From the NCBI GenBank assembly GCA_009617715.1, contig VTFK01000014.1:1900754-1964753 (forward strand): a stretch of DNA of 64,000 nucleotides, written 5' to 3'. The notes below the pieces were generated by a model that worked only from the letters and a program-made list of their open reading frames with translations, was not told where the DNA came from and searched no databases. Position 1 is the first letter of the stretch. Each line of letters begins with the position of its first letter. Made by a program: the position numbers and the translations under genes. Below are positions 12,591 to 23,827 of this stretch, in pieces. The DNA comes from Plectrocnemia conspersa (taxonomy: Eukaryota > Arthropoda > Insecta > Trichoptera > Polycentropodidae).

Positions 12591-14739
12591 GTCAATCTTA
12601 ATGAAAGATTTTCAAATCAATACTGTTACTAAACAAATATATTTTGTTTAGACTATCTATTGATTTATTAAAAGTCAAGTTCATAAATGACAATATATTT
12701 CTTACAGACAAAACATGCTGTCGATAATCAATGGCATTACTATATTATTTATTACTAAATTAATATATCATTTATTTTTAATATTGTAATAGATTTATTT
12801 GCTAGTTATTTTTAATAGAAAAATCTGTAGTTTTAATTATACTAATATATTTATTTACTGTTCTAAGAACAGGGATTATTAAATTTACTTCCAACTTTAA
12901 CATCATTTACGGTACGCCTAACATAAATTAGTATTCTAATGCGTTAATAAAATTTGTAGTTAAATAACAAAGTTTATATTCCTGTAATTATTGTAATATC
13001 AAACTATGTTATCTAGAAACAATACTTTATCTTGTCTATGTAATAAATGGGACACAAATCTGACAAAATGATATAATATGAGAATAAGTGAAAATTGAAC
13101 TAATGATTTTAATACATATATACATATATTAATTATTAATAATTATCTTTCTATAAATCTTGAATATGATCGTGTTAGAGAAAATATATTTACAAATTAA
13201 AGTGGCATTAAATGATGAAAGTTTTTACTATCATATTTATTTAAAAATAATATGATAGTAAACACTTTCTCTTAAAACATATATTATTACAAATATTTGT
13301 TATCTTTATCATATTTAAAAATTGCGGTATTAAAACATATGATTCAGTATTGTATTCCGCCTGAATTACTAACATTGTTTTGCTATCTGCAGAAGCGATT
13401 TTGCTTAATCTTTTACAAATGGGAGTTTAATTAGTACTCGCATTAGATTTTGAACAAAATATTCTCTATATTACGTTATCACTATATTTCTATTGTTAGC
13501 ACATGCAATGTTATCTAAACTAATTTATTTATGAATGAAAATAAGTTGAGCTAAAAAAAAGTTTTGTTCTAATATGTATACAGAACTGAAACTTTTCGAT
13601 TTGATACTGTATATATAACATCTACACACAGACTAACACATACATATGTATATGAGTATACACCTACCAGCACCGAAACACAAACTCGTTTGTTGAACTT
13701 TCTCGTTTAAATAACGACTTGAGCATGCTTTCCACTCGCTCCAAAACTATCTATGATAAATCGCCATTTTACATATAACGAATTAGTCATCGTTGAAATT
13801 AAATAAAATTTTCAAGTATCATCACGTATGTTAGATCCTGGATAAAAACGTGATTTATTTAAAAAAAACTATCTATGACATCATTGCAAATATCGAGCAA
13901 TGTACTTATCATCAATCAAATACATCTATGACTATGTATAATAAATATATGCACATGCAAATTTGCGTGCAATTGCTCAACACTAATTAGGCAGAGGTAT
14001 TTATATTATATAAATTTTCATACGTTTTAGGTGAGGTTAAATTAATTTAGATGACCAAATGTATTTTTTGTTGTTGTTATTAATATGACTGACCATCATG
14101 TCGCTGTGAGTGAAAGTTATGAGCATCGTATCAAATTAACGCTCGTAATACGTGACCGGTAGTAAATTATGGATTGTTAATTATGAACGTTACCGGAAGA
14201 AGAATGCATGACCGTTTTTAACGTTACATGGCTGGGTATTGTTCTTGGTCGTTCTTTTAGTTACGAGAAAAAAGTCGTGATGATCATATTGCGTAGTTGG
14301 GAAATGCACGACACGCGATCGTTTAACCTCTTGATTCGACGGTTCACCTGCAATTTATTTTTTGGTTTATGGTTGTTATAAAAATTATCTATTATTATGG
14401 GCTTTGAGATAATATGAATTTAAGTTTAAAACATTGTATAATGAATTTCAAGCAATATTTTAAAAGTACGAGTTTTGATCTAGCATAGTTATTTTTAGAC
14501 GCAAGACGACGCGATTACCCCTTTTCGTGATGCTGTAATACTAATTAGCATTATTAAATAAATAAGGGAATCTCAATCTGACAAATAACTTTAAACCATA
14601 TAAATATCGATTTTAATAGTATTATTATTATCATCATAATAGATTTAATTAATAGTGTAATACTGTACTTTTAAGTCTAAACTCAAAGCAGATTTTATTA
14701 AAGTATTTGATATTTTTATGATCAATACCTTAATTCAAT
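12591..14739. other. Stretch with no recognised gene
   Basis: A+T-rich, with the hairpin at 13,217-13,269 and a GC-richer patch at about 14,090-14,350 that could be regulatory but shows no coding frame or core promoter I can defend. Confidence 0.4.
13217..13269. other. 53-nt near-perfect hairpin
   Basis: A 21-nt left arm starting GAAAGTTTTTACTATC and its right partner ending GATAGTAAACACTTTC pair with a single mismatch. The remaining bases (TATTTAAAAATA) can also pair, leaving almost no loop. It is most likely a miniature inverted repeat or cruciform-prone site. The loop looks too tight for a normal microRNA precursor. Confidence 0.5.
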
Positions 14740-14886
14740 CGTAAAGGTTGTATATATACGGATTTTGAAAAGGCCTTCGAAAAAGTTTGTCATGGGCTAT
14801 TATTAAAAACAATGTCGGACCTTGATTGCTCGGATGATTTAAATTGGTTATTATCGAAATATTTGAGCAATCATAGACAGTTTTAA
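14740..14886 (+). pseudogene. Non-LTR retrotransposon reverse transcriptase fragment (motif A)
   Basis: An open stretch of about 48 codons ends in TAA and includes YTDFEKAFEKV followed by HGLLLKTM and, after a short gap, LSKYLSNHRQF. This is the palm motif A region (first catalytic Asp in TDFEKAF) of jockey/CR1-like elements, where the usual text is DFEKAFDKVDH and YLSDRRQFV. The catalytic Asp is still present. The frame stops at the position where the SGVPQG region should follow. The element is then internally deleted, because its 3' tail follows within about 100 bp (14,981). It appears to be the same family as the fragments at 47.8-54.6 kb. Confidence 0.85.
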
Positions 14887-14980
14887 AACCAGATTAGAGC
14901 CGGTAATTTAATATTAATATTTTTTTCTCTTTCTTACTGTTTCATTTTTTGTGTCTATTGTAATTATGTAATACAATGTA

Positions 14981-15056
14981 ATGTTTATTTTTTTACCATC
15001 GTCACGCATTGGGGTAACCTGCTAAGTCACGATTGTCTTAATTTAATTTAAATAAA
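14981..15056 (+). mobile_element. 3' tail of the jockey/CR1-like element
   Basis: The sequence ATGTTTATTTTTTTACCATC followed by a CGCATTGGGG block and TTAATTTAATTTAAAT closely matches the tail that ends the LINE fragment at 54.5 kb. A weaker version is at about 20.79 kb. Its position right after the reverse transcriptase scrap marks it as the 3' untranslated end. Confidence 0.7.
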
Positions 15057-15689
15057 TTTACTATTTTTTGGGAAATTTTTTAATGATACAAAAAATCAAC
15101 TTTTTGATTAAGAAATTTTTGTATTTTATTATAATATATGTATGTGTTTAATTTTATTTAAATTTTAACTAAGATTTTTCTATGTTTTATGACAATATAA
15201 TAAAAATAAATATTATATCAAATCACATTCTAATTTTTGATACAAAAACTATTTTATAAATGGTCATATTCTAGGGGTGAAAAATATGTTTCATTAAAGA
15301 GGTAATATTGAATTATTACCGATATTATAAATTAAGCTGAAAATTACTATGAAAAAATAATGAAAATCACTATAATAATTTTATCATAAGTAAAAATTTT
15401 GAAAATGATATATGTAAAAATAGTTAAATTGTTGTTATATCCATTTGATATTTTTGTAGCACAAAATTTAAAAAAATATTCGAATTTTATTTTTTAATAA
15501 TGTTTTACGATGATATTTGAGTTCATACATAAAAAAAATAATAAATATAATAATAAAATAGGTACACATATCGTATAATATTTATGGCTTTCAATACTAA
15601 AATACTGCCATTTTTATTTATAGTACTGAAACCCTGAATTAAGACGAAATTATTATTTTTTTAATATTTTAAAACTTTTTTTTACTTAT
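15057..15689. other. A+T-rich stretch, nothing recognised
   Basis: Low-complexity A+T-rich DNA without repeats or coding signals that I can support. Confidence 0.5.
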
Positions 15690-15857
15690 CTAGCCGGCCA
15701 AACATATTTGTATTAATAGGGGCGGCATTTTATTATTTGTGGATATATAATTTTTAGCGCATTTAGTTTATGAACCACACTACCTATCGCGAAAATGCCG
15801 CCCCCAAGCAAGTGCCGCCCGGGACGGTCCGCCCCCCCATTCCCCTAGTTACGCCAC
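15690..15857. mobile_element. hAT-like transposon terminus, GC-rich
   Basis: Read on the minus strand, the end at 15,857 begins CAGTGGCGTAACTAGGGG, a terminus style common in hAT-type elements of arthropods. It runs into GC-rich text (GGCGGACCGTCCCGGGCGG). A subterminal inverted pair, GGGGCGGCATTTT (about 15,719) and AAAATGCCGCCCC (about 15,793), can form a hairpin. I find no matching opposite end upstream, so the element is truncated. The open frame across this region (15,770-16,078) is an artefact of the GC-rich end. Confidence 0.6.
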
Positions 15858-16157
15858 TGTACGGATTTATTGACATTGACAAATATTCGTACAAATATAA
15901 TTTTTTTTTAAAAATAGGCTCTATGAAAGAAATAATTCTCGAGAAGAAACACAAATTTTGTATACTTTGGAAGGTGTTGATAAAATTTACACCGATCTAT
16001 CATAGATTTGTTTTATTTTTTATGTATAAAAGTAGCTTTTGTGATGTTCCATATATCTGGGACAGTATTCGTTTTTAATGCAAGGTATTTAAGAAATATA
16101 TAAATAAATAATACGTAAAGGGTTTTAGAAGTGTTGTTTTCAATTATTCATTGTATT

Positions 16158-17036
16158 GAATTAAATTTAACATAAATAAAGTAATAATTACGGCAATATC
16201 TAAACTCGTAAAAATAATCATTAGTTAGTAAGCATATCAGATAGTATTGTGCTTAAATAATTTAGGGCATATATGACCTACATTCAAGTTTATAAATAAA
16301 AAAATTTTAACGCTTTATTAATACAAAAAATAATTTTATATTATTTGTATTATCTACTGTAAAATTTAATTATAAAAAAATAATCATTGGTTAGCAAAAC
16401 ATATCTGAGTATTGTGCGTAAATAATTTAAGACTTATATGAACTACATTCAAGTTGATGAAAATATATTTTTTGCTATTTACTTTCTGTATAAAGCATGT
16501 CTTAATTTTCAGTGAATGAAAAAATCTTAATCCTAGAAAATATATGCGCCATTGTTTGTTATCGTTACTGCAAATTAATGCAATCGATGTGTATAAAAAT
16601 ATTCAAGATTAATAAAAAGAATAACAATTATAGTATTTTTTAACATTTTTTTTAATCAATCAGAAATATTTTTATACCCATCGACTGCATTCATTTGTAG
16701 TAACGATAGTAAACAGTTGCGCGATTTTTTTCTAGGATTAAGATTTTAACGTTCACTGAAAATCAAGACATGCTTTATATACATAGTATATATCAAATCA
16801 TATATAGTCCTAAATTATTTATGCATATTTTTTATAATTAAGTTTACAGTAGATATTATAAATAATACAAAAATATTTTTTGTTTTAATAAAGTAGCGTT
16901 AATTTTTTTATAAATATATATAAGCCCTAAATTATTTATGCACAATACTATCTGGTATGCTTACTAACTAATGATTATTTTTACGAGTTTAGATATTACC
17001 GTTATTATTACTTTATTTATGAGCAATTTAATTTTG
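16158..17036. mobile_element. Foldback element: ~880-bp near-palindrome
   Basis: The left half from about 16,158 and the right half ending about 17,036 are inverted copies of each other centred near 16,630. Paired landmarks include ATCTAAACTCGTAAAAATAA (about 16,198) against its complement (about 16,979), the AATCATTAGTTAGTAAGCAT block, GTATAAAGCATGTCTT (about 16,488), and a block near the centre around ATCGATGTGTATAAAAATAT. Each arm is about 400-430 bp. The left arm itself contains two diverged tandem units about 166 bp apart, starting at 16,215 and 16,381, each carrying TAATCATT(A/G)GTTAG and GAC/GAACTACATTCAAGTT. No protein is encoded. A further partial inverted copy follows at 17,055-17,230. 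Confidence 0.8.
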
Positions 17037-17054
17037 TATAAAATATTACCAGAC

Positions 17055-17230
17055 ATACACCAAGTAAATAGCAAATAAAATATTTTAATGAACTTGAATG
17101 TACATAGGTCATAAGTCCAAATTTATTTACAAAAAATACTATTAGTTATGTTTTGCTAACTAATGATTCTTTTTTTATAATTAAATTTAAATTAGATACT
17201 ATACATATTATAAAATTAATTTTTATAATA
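17055..17230 (-). repeat. Extra partial copy of the foldback arm
   Basis: On the minus strand this matches the second unit of the left arm at 16,381-16,500: GTAAATAGCAAA, GAACTTGAATGTA, ATGTTTTGCTAACTAATGAT and TTTATAATTAAATT appear in the inverted order. It shows the unit has amplified beyond a simple palindrome. Confidence 0.7.
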
Positions 17231-17433
17231 TTATTCTATTTAAACATATTGAGGATGGTGAACCAAAGTTTAAGACCTCCTCTTAGTTTTTCATACAGAG
17301 TTTCACCCTATATTTTCACTGATATATTTTTTCATATTTTATATGAAATACGATCAAATAAATATGTTTTGAGAATTATTTTTTTATAATAAAAAAATAC
17401 AATATGTATCAAACTATTATATAAAACAATAAT

Positions 17434-17500
17434 GGAATAGCGCAGTCTGTAACATCTAGACTTGTAATTCTGAAGTCATGGGTTCGAGCCACGGCAGTAT
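17434..17500 (+). pseudogene. tRNA-Lys-like sequence (tRNA pseudogene or SINE head)
   Basis: An internal pol III promoter is visible: box A TAGCGCAGTCTG (17,438-17,449) and box B GGTTCGAGCC (17,481-17,490). The anticodon arm is close to CTAGA, loop CTTGTAA, TCTGA, which would read UGU. The surrounding text (CATC, AGACTT, TAAT, CTGA) resembles tRNA-Lys. The D arm does not pair, the T stem has one mismatch, and the acceptor stem is essentially unpaired, so it cannot be a working tRNA. It is either a decayed tRNA gene or the head of a tRNA-derived SINE whose body I cannot delimit. Confidence 0.65.
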
Positions 17501-19446
17501 ACTTTATTTATAAAAATGCGTAATCATTAAAATTGGCTACAGCTGCAGAGTGTCATCTATTGATAATAAATTAAAATACACACGGTAAATTTAATTATTT
17601 ATATAGAACTCACTGATTGTCAAACTGAATAGTGGTTGTTAATAGCTACTTGTAGGTTTCATTATGTCTTATTGACTTACACAGTTGATACAGATTCATC
17701 CTGTTGTAATTTATTGGGTTATAAAAATAAATAATTATAATCGAAATATAAATTAGTATCAAAGTAATGAACATGATTTTATTATTTTTTTCCATAAATC
17801 GCGGTTGCGGAAATATATTTTTATGTTAAAATTATAATTATATTAATTCAGATAGGAAGTTATATCGACAGCAATCTTTTGTAAACATCATCTAAAATGT
17901 TATTACACAATATATGATAAAATCGATCTATTACACGCAATAGAAATTACTATGTTCAGGAAGTAATTATTATAATACAACGTACATTTTATTCAGCATT
18001 TTGATCCAAATTTAATGTTTTACCTTCATATTAACTCACAAATTTTGAGTATGAAAATACAACCTTCCTCATTTTTTGTTAAGTTAATTTGCGGTTTGGA
18101 AAATATTGCGGTTTGGCGTTACACTTTTTCCCTCTCAAAGAGATTGACATTTTCCGCGTGTCATTGGCGGAAATGTGTCAAAACTTTATTTCTAAAAGAA
18201 AGTGGCCATAGCAGAGGTCCGAAACAACTACATAAATTTCGTAATATTATACTACCAGAACCTTCTTTGAGAGTACCTACCGCACATTGTAAACACGGGT
18301 TTGGCCTCAAGGCATCGACACCGTTTCAAAAGCTAAGCATATACACGCATTCCTTCACGTGCTTTCAACTTCGAAGCGTTTCAAAACAACGTACTAAAAA
18401 AACGTAAACGTTAAAACAACAAAGAAATCTAAATCGCTTAGCATACGGTGATTAAAACGGTTAATTATGACCAAAAATTAAAGAGAGGAGGTGTCAAATT
18501 AATGTATTTGTATTGATATTTTATATCTGACCCGCTTTCGCCGAGTTCGAACTTCGACATGGTATGTGCGTAGTGTAAATATTTAATCAGAGATATTCAA
18601 GCTATATAATTTTTATATTTTATAACTAAGCCATTGGAGTGTAACGCTTGTTGTATTATATATAGGTGTTTAATTGATATATATCAATAATTAAATTGTT
18701 ATGCACTAAAATTTATGAAAGTTTATAAACATATGTAATTTCTGGAATATATTATACTTATAATGTTCTAATACTTTCTTTATTTATTTAAGAGAGTGTT
18801 GTATAAAAATCAAACATTAAAACTATTTTTTCTGTAATTAATACTATATATATATTGTGTTCAAAATAATCTTAGATTACAACTAAGCATAATTTGTATT
18901 AAATTAAACTGACGCCTTTTAATAAGAATAGATGAACATTTAAGGTAAAGTAATGTTTCTATATATACTTTAAGGACGGATAGCTTAGAATATAATTCAC
19001 ATTTAGTGAGATTTATGTAGTGGTAACTATATTTTCAATAGCGTCTTAAAGTGCAATTTCGCAACATTTGGAACGTATGACAATCTTTTTATATATATTA
19101 TATAGTTTATATATAATATAGCTTTCTAAAGTCACTTTTTTCAGGTGATAGTCGACTTAGTTTGTAACATTGAAAGTTACATAATTAGCTTCCTAGGGAA
19201 TAGTTGTCTTCTATTTTTTTGGAAAACTTTTTTAGGATAGTGTTTTTATCGAAACATAGTAATTATTTGGTCATTTAAATTATATTATAAATCATCTTGA
19301 GACGATTCAATAAATATTATACAAATATAGTTGCATTTTTATTGTCGCGTTTACGCTAGTAAAACCAAATTGATCGATCGTAATTATATTTATAAAAATC
19401 ACTAATACAGATTTTACAGCGATAATAGAAATCTAAAAATGACATG
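17501..19446. other. Stretch with one unrecognised 130-codon open frame
   Basis: The frame at 18,015-18,407 (plus) is the longest outside the CpG island. It is rich in Ser, Phe, Leu and Lys and lacks any motif, signal peptide or splice context I can name. Its GC-richer second half may be a decayed element. The rest is A+T-rich. Confidence 0.3.
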
Positions 19447-19468
19447 AGGTATTTGAAGCTATGAGTAT

Positions 19469-19707
19469 AACAAAGTTCATAAGGTATTTGAATTTTGTTG
19501 TAAAGGTGTTTATGTACTTTGACCTAAACTTAACGTATTTTATGTTCTTTTATTATTCTTATTTTTGTAATTCCTCTTAATTTAGCTAATCAATCGTAAA
19601 TTGTGATAATGGTAATTAACCAGCAACCAATGAAATGTAAATATATATGTTTATAAAAATGTATTATTTAATTATGTAATAAACAAAAATTAAAAAAAAA
19701 AAAAATA
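19469..19707 (+). mobile_element. Young retro-insertion: poly(A) tail and 22-bp target duplication
   Basis: An identical 22-nt sequence starting AGGTATTTGAAGCTATG lies at 19,447-19,468 and 19,708-19,729 and brackets 239 bp. The insert ends with AATAAA (19,678-19,683), then after about 8 nt a run of 14 A residues (19,692-19,705). These are the hallmarks of target-primed reverse transcription of a polyadenylated RNA. It is 5'-truncated and noncoding, so it is either the 3' end of a LINE or a processed copy of a host mRNA 3' UTR. The intact duplication and tail argue for a recent event. Confidence 0.85.
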
Positions 19708-19729
19708 AGGTATTTGAAGCTATGAGTAT

Positions 19730-21039
19730 GCTCCATAAGTACGGTTTATAACTATCACCACTTAGTAAATAATATCTTGAAAACAGAGGTCGAATTCTAT
19801 ATAGATTCTGTATTTTTTATATGAATCATAGCTTGGAGATCGAAATTCGTAATAATTACATAGATATAATTCACATTCATTATAACAGATTAAGATTTCC
19901 TATATTTTCCTTATCTTACTGAAGAAAGTTCTGGTGAAAAAATAAAATAAAATCGATCTGGGTCGTTCATTGTTTTTCATTTCTAGAGAAATGACAATTC
20001 TTATTTTCACTTTTCGAATTTTTTGAGAGCTTTCGAGAAATTTGAATAAAAAAATAATATTTGTAATATATGATTATAATTGTACAGTTTATTGTAGATT
20101 TTTTTAATAGAAAAACTACAACGAGATGATGATTTTTTATAATGGACGGGAATAATAGAAGGACCAGAATATATTGATCTATTTTGATTGTTTATACAGC
20201 GACTAGTTAATAAGAATTTCGGGCTCCCATTTTACATCCTAATCGTAGAGAAAATTGCTATTTTAAATTTTTCATATTTGGAACAAGGTAAAGATTAAAA
20301 AAATCTTTATTTAAAAAAACGAGATTTAAGTTCGTCGACAGGCTAATTTTATGAGGTAACTCTATGGAAAGCCCCCATACATTTTTTTAATCTGTCGATT
20401 CCCACGCGGAGCGGTTATTGATGTATTTCCTATGTAACTAATTCACAGATAAGGCCAATTAGAGTAAATAAAAAAATCGTAAACATTTTTTTCCATTTAC
20501 ATACTTTCGACCTCTATTTGAAACTTCAAGATAGCACGCATATTTTCAAACATTTGGCACGGACCCACCATTTTTTATGCAGCGATTGTAAAACATTTAA
20601 AAATATTTGTACAAATTTTATTTTTAACAAAAAAGGCTTGATAAAAAATCTTGAGAGATTATAAAATTTCATGAGAAATGAAAATTTTTGGTTTAACATT
20701 TTTTTTGAGAAATTTTCGAGAAATAATTCTTGAGAAGAAGCACTATAATAAGACTTGGTGTCTCATTACTAACATATAAATTGTTGATTGTGTTTACTTC
20801 ATTGTAACGCATTGGGATAATGCCTGGCAAGTTACAGAGGAAAATTTACAAAAAATAAATAAATTATACTATTGCATGATTAACGAACTTTTAATAAAAA
20901 CGAAAACCTCATTTTTATCTAAGCGTTTCTTGTATGACAGATACATGACAAGTAGATGATTCCTGATTTTCAAGAAGTGACATTTAATTTGCATTTTTAA
21001 TAGAAAAGCACAAATAAATTCCGACTTAACAATAATAAA
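19730..21039. other. Stretch with a decayed LINE-like tail
   Basis: Contains a tail-like sequence at 20,789-20,865 (TTTACTTCATTGTAACGCAT followed by TGGGATAA and an A-rich end) that resembles the LINE 3' tails at 14.98 and 54.5 kb. The rest, including GC-mixed patches near 20,330-20,430 and 20,510-20,600, is unrecognised. Confidence 0.4.
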
Positions 21040-22525
21040 ATCGATGTAATATATTACAGTACTTTATCTAATATTTTATAGTCCTATAATTTTTTAGAAC
21101 GTTAAACTAATCAATAAACAGTTAACATTGATACTGTATAATATTAGTTAGTAAGATATTGTTATTTTAGTTAAAAAACACGAATTCCTAATCAATATTA
21201 TAAAACAGAAAATCTGTATGTTTGTCACTAAAAATCCTCTCAAAAAATGAACAGTAGCGCCGTGACATTTTTACATGTCTTTTTGGCTCATATTTTCAAG
21301 TCAATCGAGTAATTTTAAAATGTAACTCTTTTTTATTAAATAATATTACATGCTACTGCACAGCGACGTGCTGACCACCGATTACGTGCTACTGCAATAC
21401 GTTCAATGAAGTAAATATGTAATAACAGGATAAATAAAATAATTTTATTGTATAAATAATGCTCGGGAAAATAAAATTAAATATTAATAATATTAGTTTT
21501 ATGTAGATTAATTTTTATTTAATTTAAAAGGATGGTCACAAAATAATATGATCTCTATGTTTGTGAATAATTACAGAAAATTTAAAATATCGTACTAATA
21601 TTTCGCAAGTAATACTCAATACATATTACAGGCGATTATATATGTTTTAAAAATATAGTAATTATAATTGGATGAATATGAATAAGTATGAAAAAATTAC
21701 TAACGCTGAGTGAAAATGGTAATATATTACAGTACTTTATCTAATACTTTATAGTCCTATAATTTTATAGAGCAATAAACTAATCAATAAACAGTTAACA
21801 TCGATACTGTATAATGGTAGTTAATAAGATATTGTTATTTCAGATAAAAAACACGAATTCCTAATCAATATTATAAAACAGAAAATCTGTATGTTTGTCA
21901 CTAAAACTCCTCTCATAAAATAAACAGTAGCGACGTGGCATTTTCACATGTCTTTTTGGCTCATATTTTCAAGTCAATCGAGAAATTTTCAAATGTAACC
22001 CTTTTTTATTAAATAAGATTACATGCTACATGAAAATGGTAATATATTACAGTACTTTATCTAATACTTTATGGTCCTATAATTTTTTAGAGCATTAAAC
22101 TAATCAATAAGCAGTTAACATCGATACTGTATAATGGTAGTTAATAAGATAATGTTATTTCAGTTAAATAACACGAATTCTTACAATAATATGAGCTGGA
22201 AATGCTTGAATATCATGTATGACAAAGTGTTATTATGGACGTAAACAACAACATAAAATTAGGCTTTCAGACAAAGACAATTAAACGATGATCGTATTTC
22301 TACTGAAAATTATACCTCAAAGCGAGTAATAATATCAACAATGAAATTCACAGAATACGTGTTATGATATTATAATTGGTGTTTCATTATTTATTCTTAC
22401 AATGCAAGTGTTATACAACTTTTTAATTAGTATTCTAGATAATGAGTTTCCTATTTTTATCCGCTTTAATTTAAGCGCAACTTCATAGGGCTAAAAAAAT
22501 CTAAAAAAATAACTGTAACTTAGAT
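21040..22525 (+). repeat. Family A, left arm of the composite inverted repeat, with internal tandem copies
   Basis: Three successive copies of a block starting AATATATTACAGTACTTTAT begin at about 21,046, 21,721 and 22,041. The first two continue through CACGAATTCCTAATC, TATAAAACAGAAAATCTG and GTTTTTCACATGTC-like text. The third diverges after AACACGAATTC and runs into a unique end module ending GCGCAACTTCATAGGGCTAA (about 22,480-22,494) plus an A-rich tail. The whole module order reappears inverted at 23,828-25,035. No coding frame is present. Confidence 0.8.
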
Positions 22526-23827
22526 ATATATTATATATTACATATAATATTATTATACTGTTGCTAACGAGCTTGAAATTTAACTAACATAGATTGAACA
22601 TTGGAGTGTAATATAATATAATATTTTGGAGAATGTTTCATATACTGCACTTTTTTGTCAGGAAAAGTCACAATTAGATTTTAATTCAATTTTGCTTTTG
22701 AAACCCTAATGAATAATTTATCTTATGATTTAAAAGTCACAGTTAAATTTACAAGTGAAAAAAGTTTTAGATTTTGAAACAAACTTTCTATGTGAGTGAT
22801 ATTTCGGAATTTATGTTACTTATTATTATTTCTAAATTGTAGCAATATAACATTTAGAACTTTATATTTTAAATTAAATCATTGCCATAATTGATAGCAT
22901 GACATACATTACGGAAGTATATAAAACGATCGTATGTATTATAATTAAAAAACAGATTAATGAACACATTCACTTAGTTTTTAATAGAAACATAAGTGAA
23001 TCATTAAAAATAGTGCAATTACATTGCATTCACTTTCCGCTTCCGATGAGCGTGCGTTATTTACTCGAATTTTAATTACATTTTATATAACGAATTTTCA
23101 CATGTCGTACATCGATAGCACTAATCTTCAAATTTTGTTTAAATATAACCGATCGTTAACCAATTACCCAACGATTGTGCGTTTTTGCGTTCGCGCGTTT
23201 ATCCTCTTGCGAAACCGACCGCGAACGATTCGTTTTTGATCACGTATAAAATTGGTAGTAAATTGCCGTATTTTTTTATACACACTCGACTGCTGTTTGT
23301 GTAAGAGTTTTTTCACGGTGGTTAATAATGTATAAATTGAAGGTTTTGTCGTGTCCCTATAGGAAACGCACTGGCTCGCATCGGTGAGCAATCGGACGGA
23401 CCGCTTCGGATATATATTTGCTAAAATTGACGATAAAATCGGCTTTTCGTGTTATAGCAATGTTACTCGACTTGTTCACTGAGTGGATATAATATATTGA
23501 GGATTAAAGGTGCGGTGTGGTGATAAAAAATGACGGTGAACTTGAAATTTGGTTAGGTATGTGAAGGTGAGCTGAGAATTTAAATAATACGCTTTATGAA
23601 GAGAAAAAATTAACATTAATGTAATATATACAGTTTTTATTTTATTTAGCAATTATAATATACATATGAGATGAAAATTCTTATTATTTTATCTGAATAA
23701 TGCCTCATGAAAAGTTTAATAGGGACAAGCAACAATATAAATAATATAAAATAATAAAATCAAAGCAAAAAGTTAAGTTCAATACCTATACATTTTTTGT
23801 ATTATTAATTATATTGCATCTATTATC
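22526..23827. other. Single-copy spacer between the family A arms
   Basis: The part at about 23,000-23,560 is GC-richer than its surroundings and carries donor-like sites (TCG/GTGAGC at about 23,383 and TTAG/GTATGT at about 23,556). The second follows an ATGACGGTGAACTTG start at about 23,530 that meets a stop after eight codons. Short frames at 23,024-23,239 (plus) and 23,164-23,391 (minus) overlap and neither is recognised. It may be host sequence, possibly regulatory or 5' untranslated, lying between the arms. This is an inference. Confidence 0.3.

Noticed and set aside
13217..13269. microRNA precursor
   Set aside because: The hairpin pairs almost to its tip, leaving virtually no loop, and has no flanking basal stem. 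A small inverted repeat is likelier.
17434..17500. Functional tRNA gene
   Set aside because: The acceptor and D stems do not pair, so a mature tRNA could not form.
18015..18407. 130-codon plus-strand open frame as a gene
   Set aside because: Long for this composition but with no motif, no promoter, and a Ser/Phe/Lys content that looks A+T-driven. Kept only as a remark in the stretch entry.
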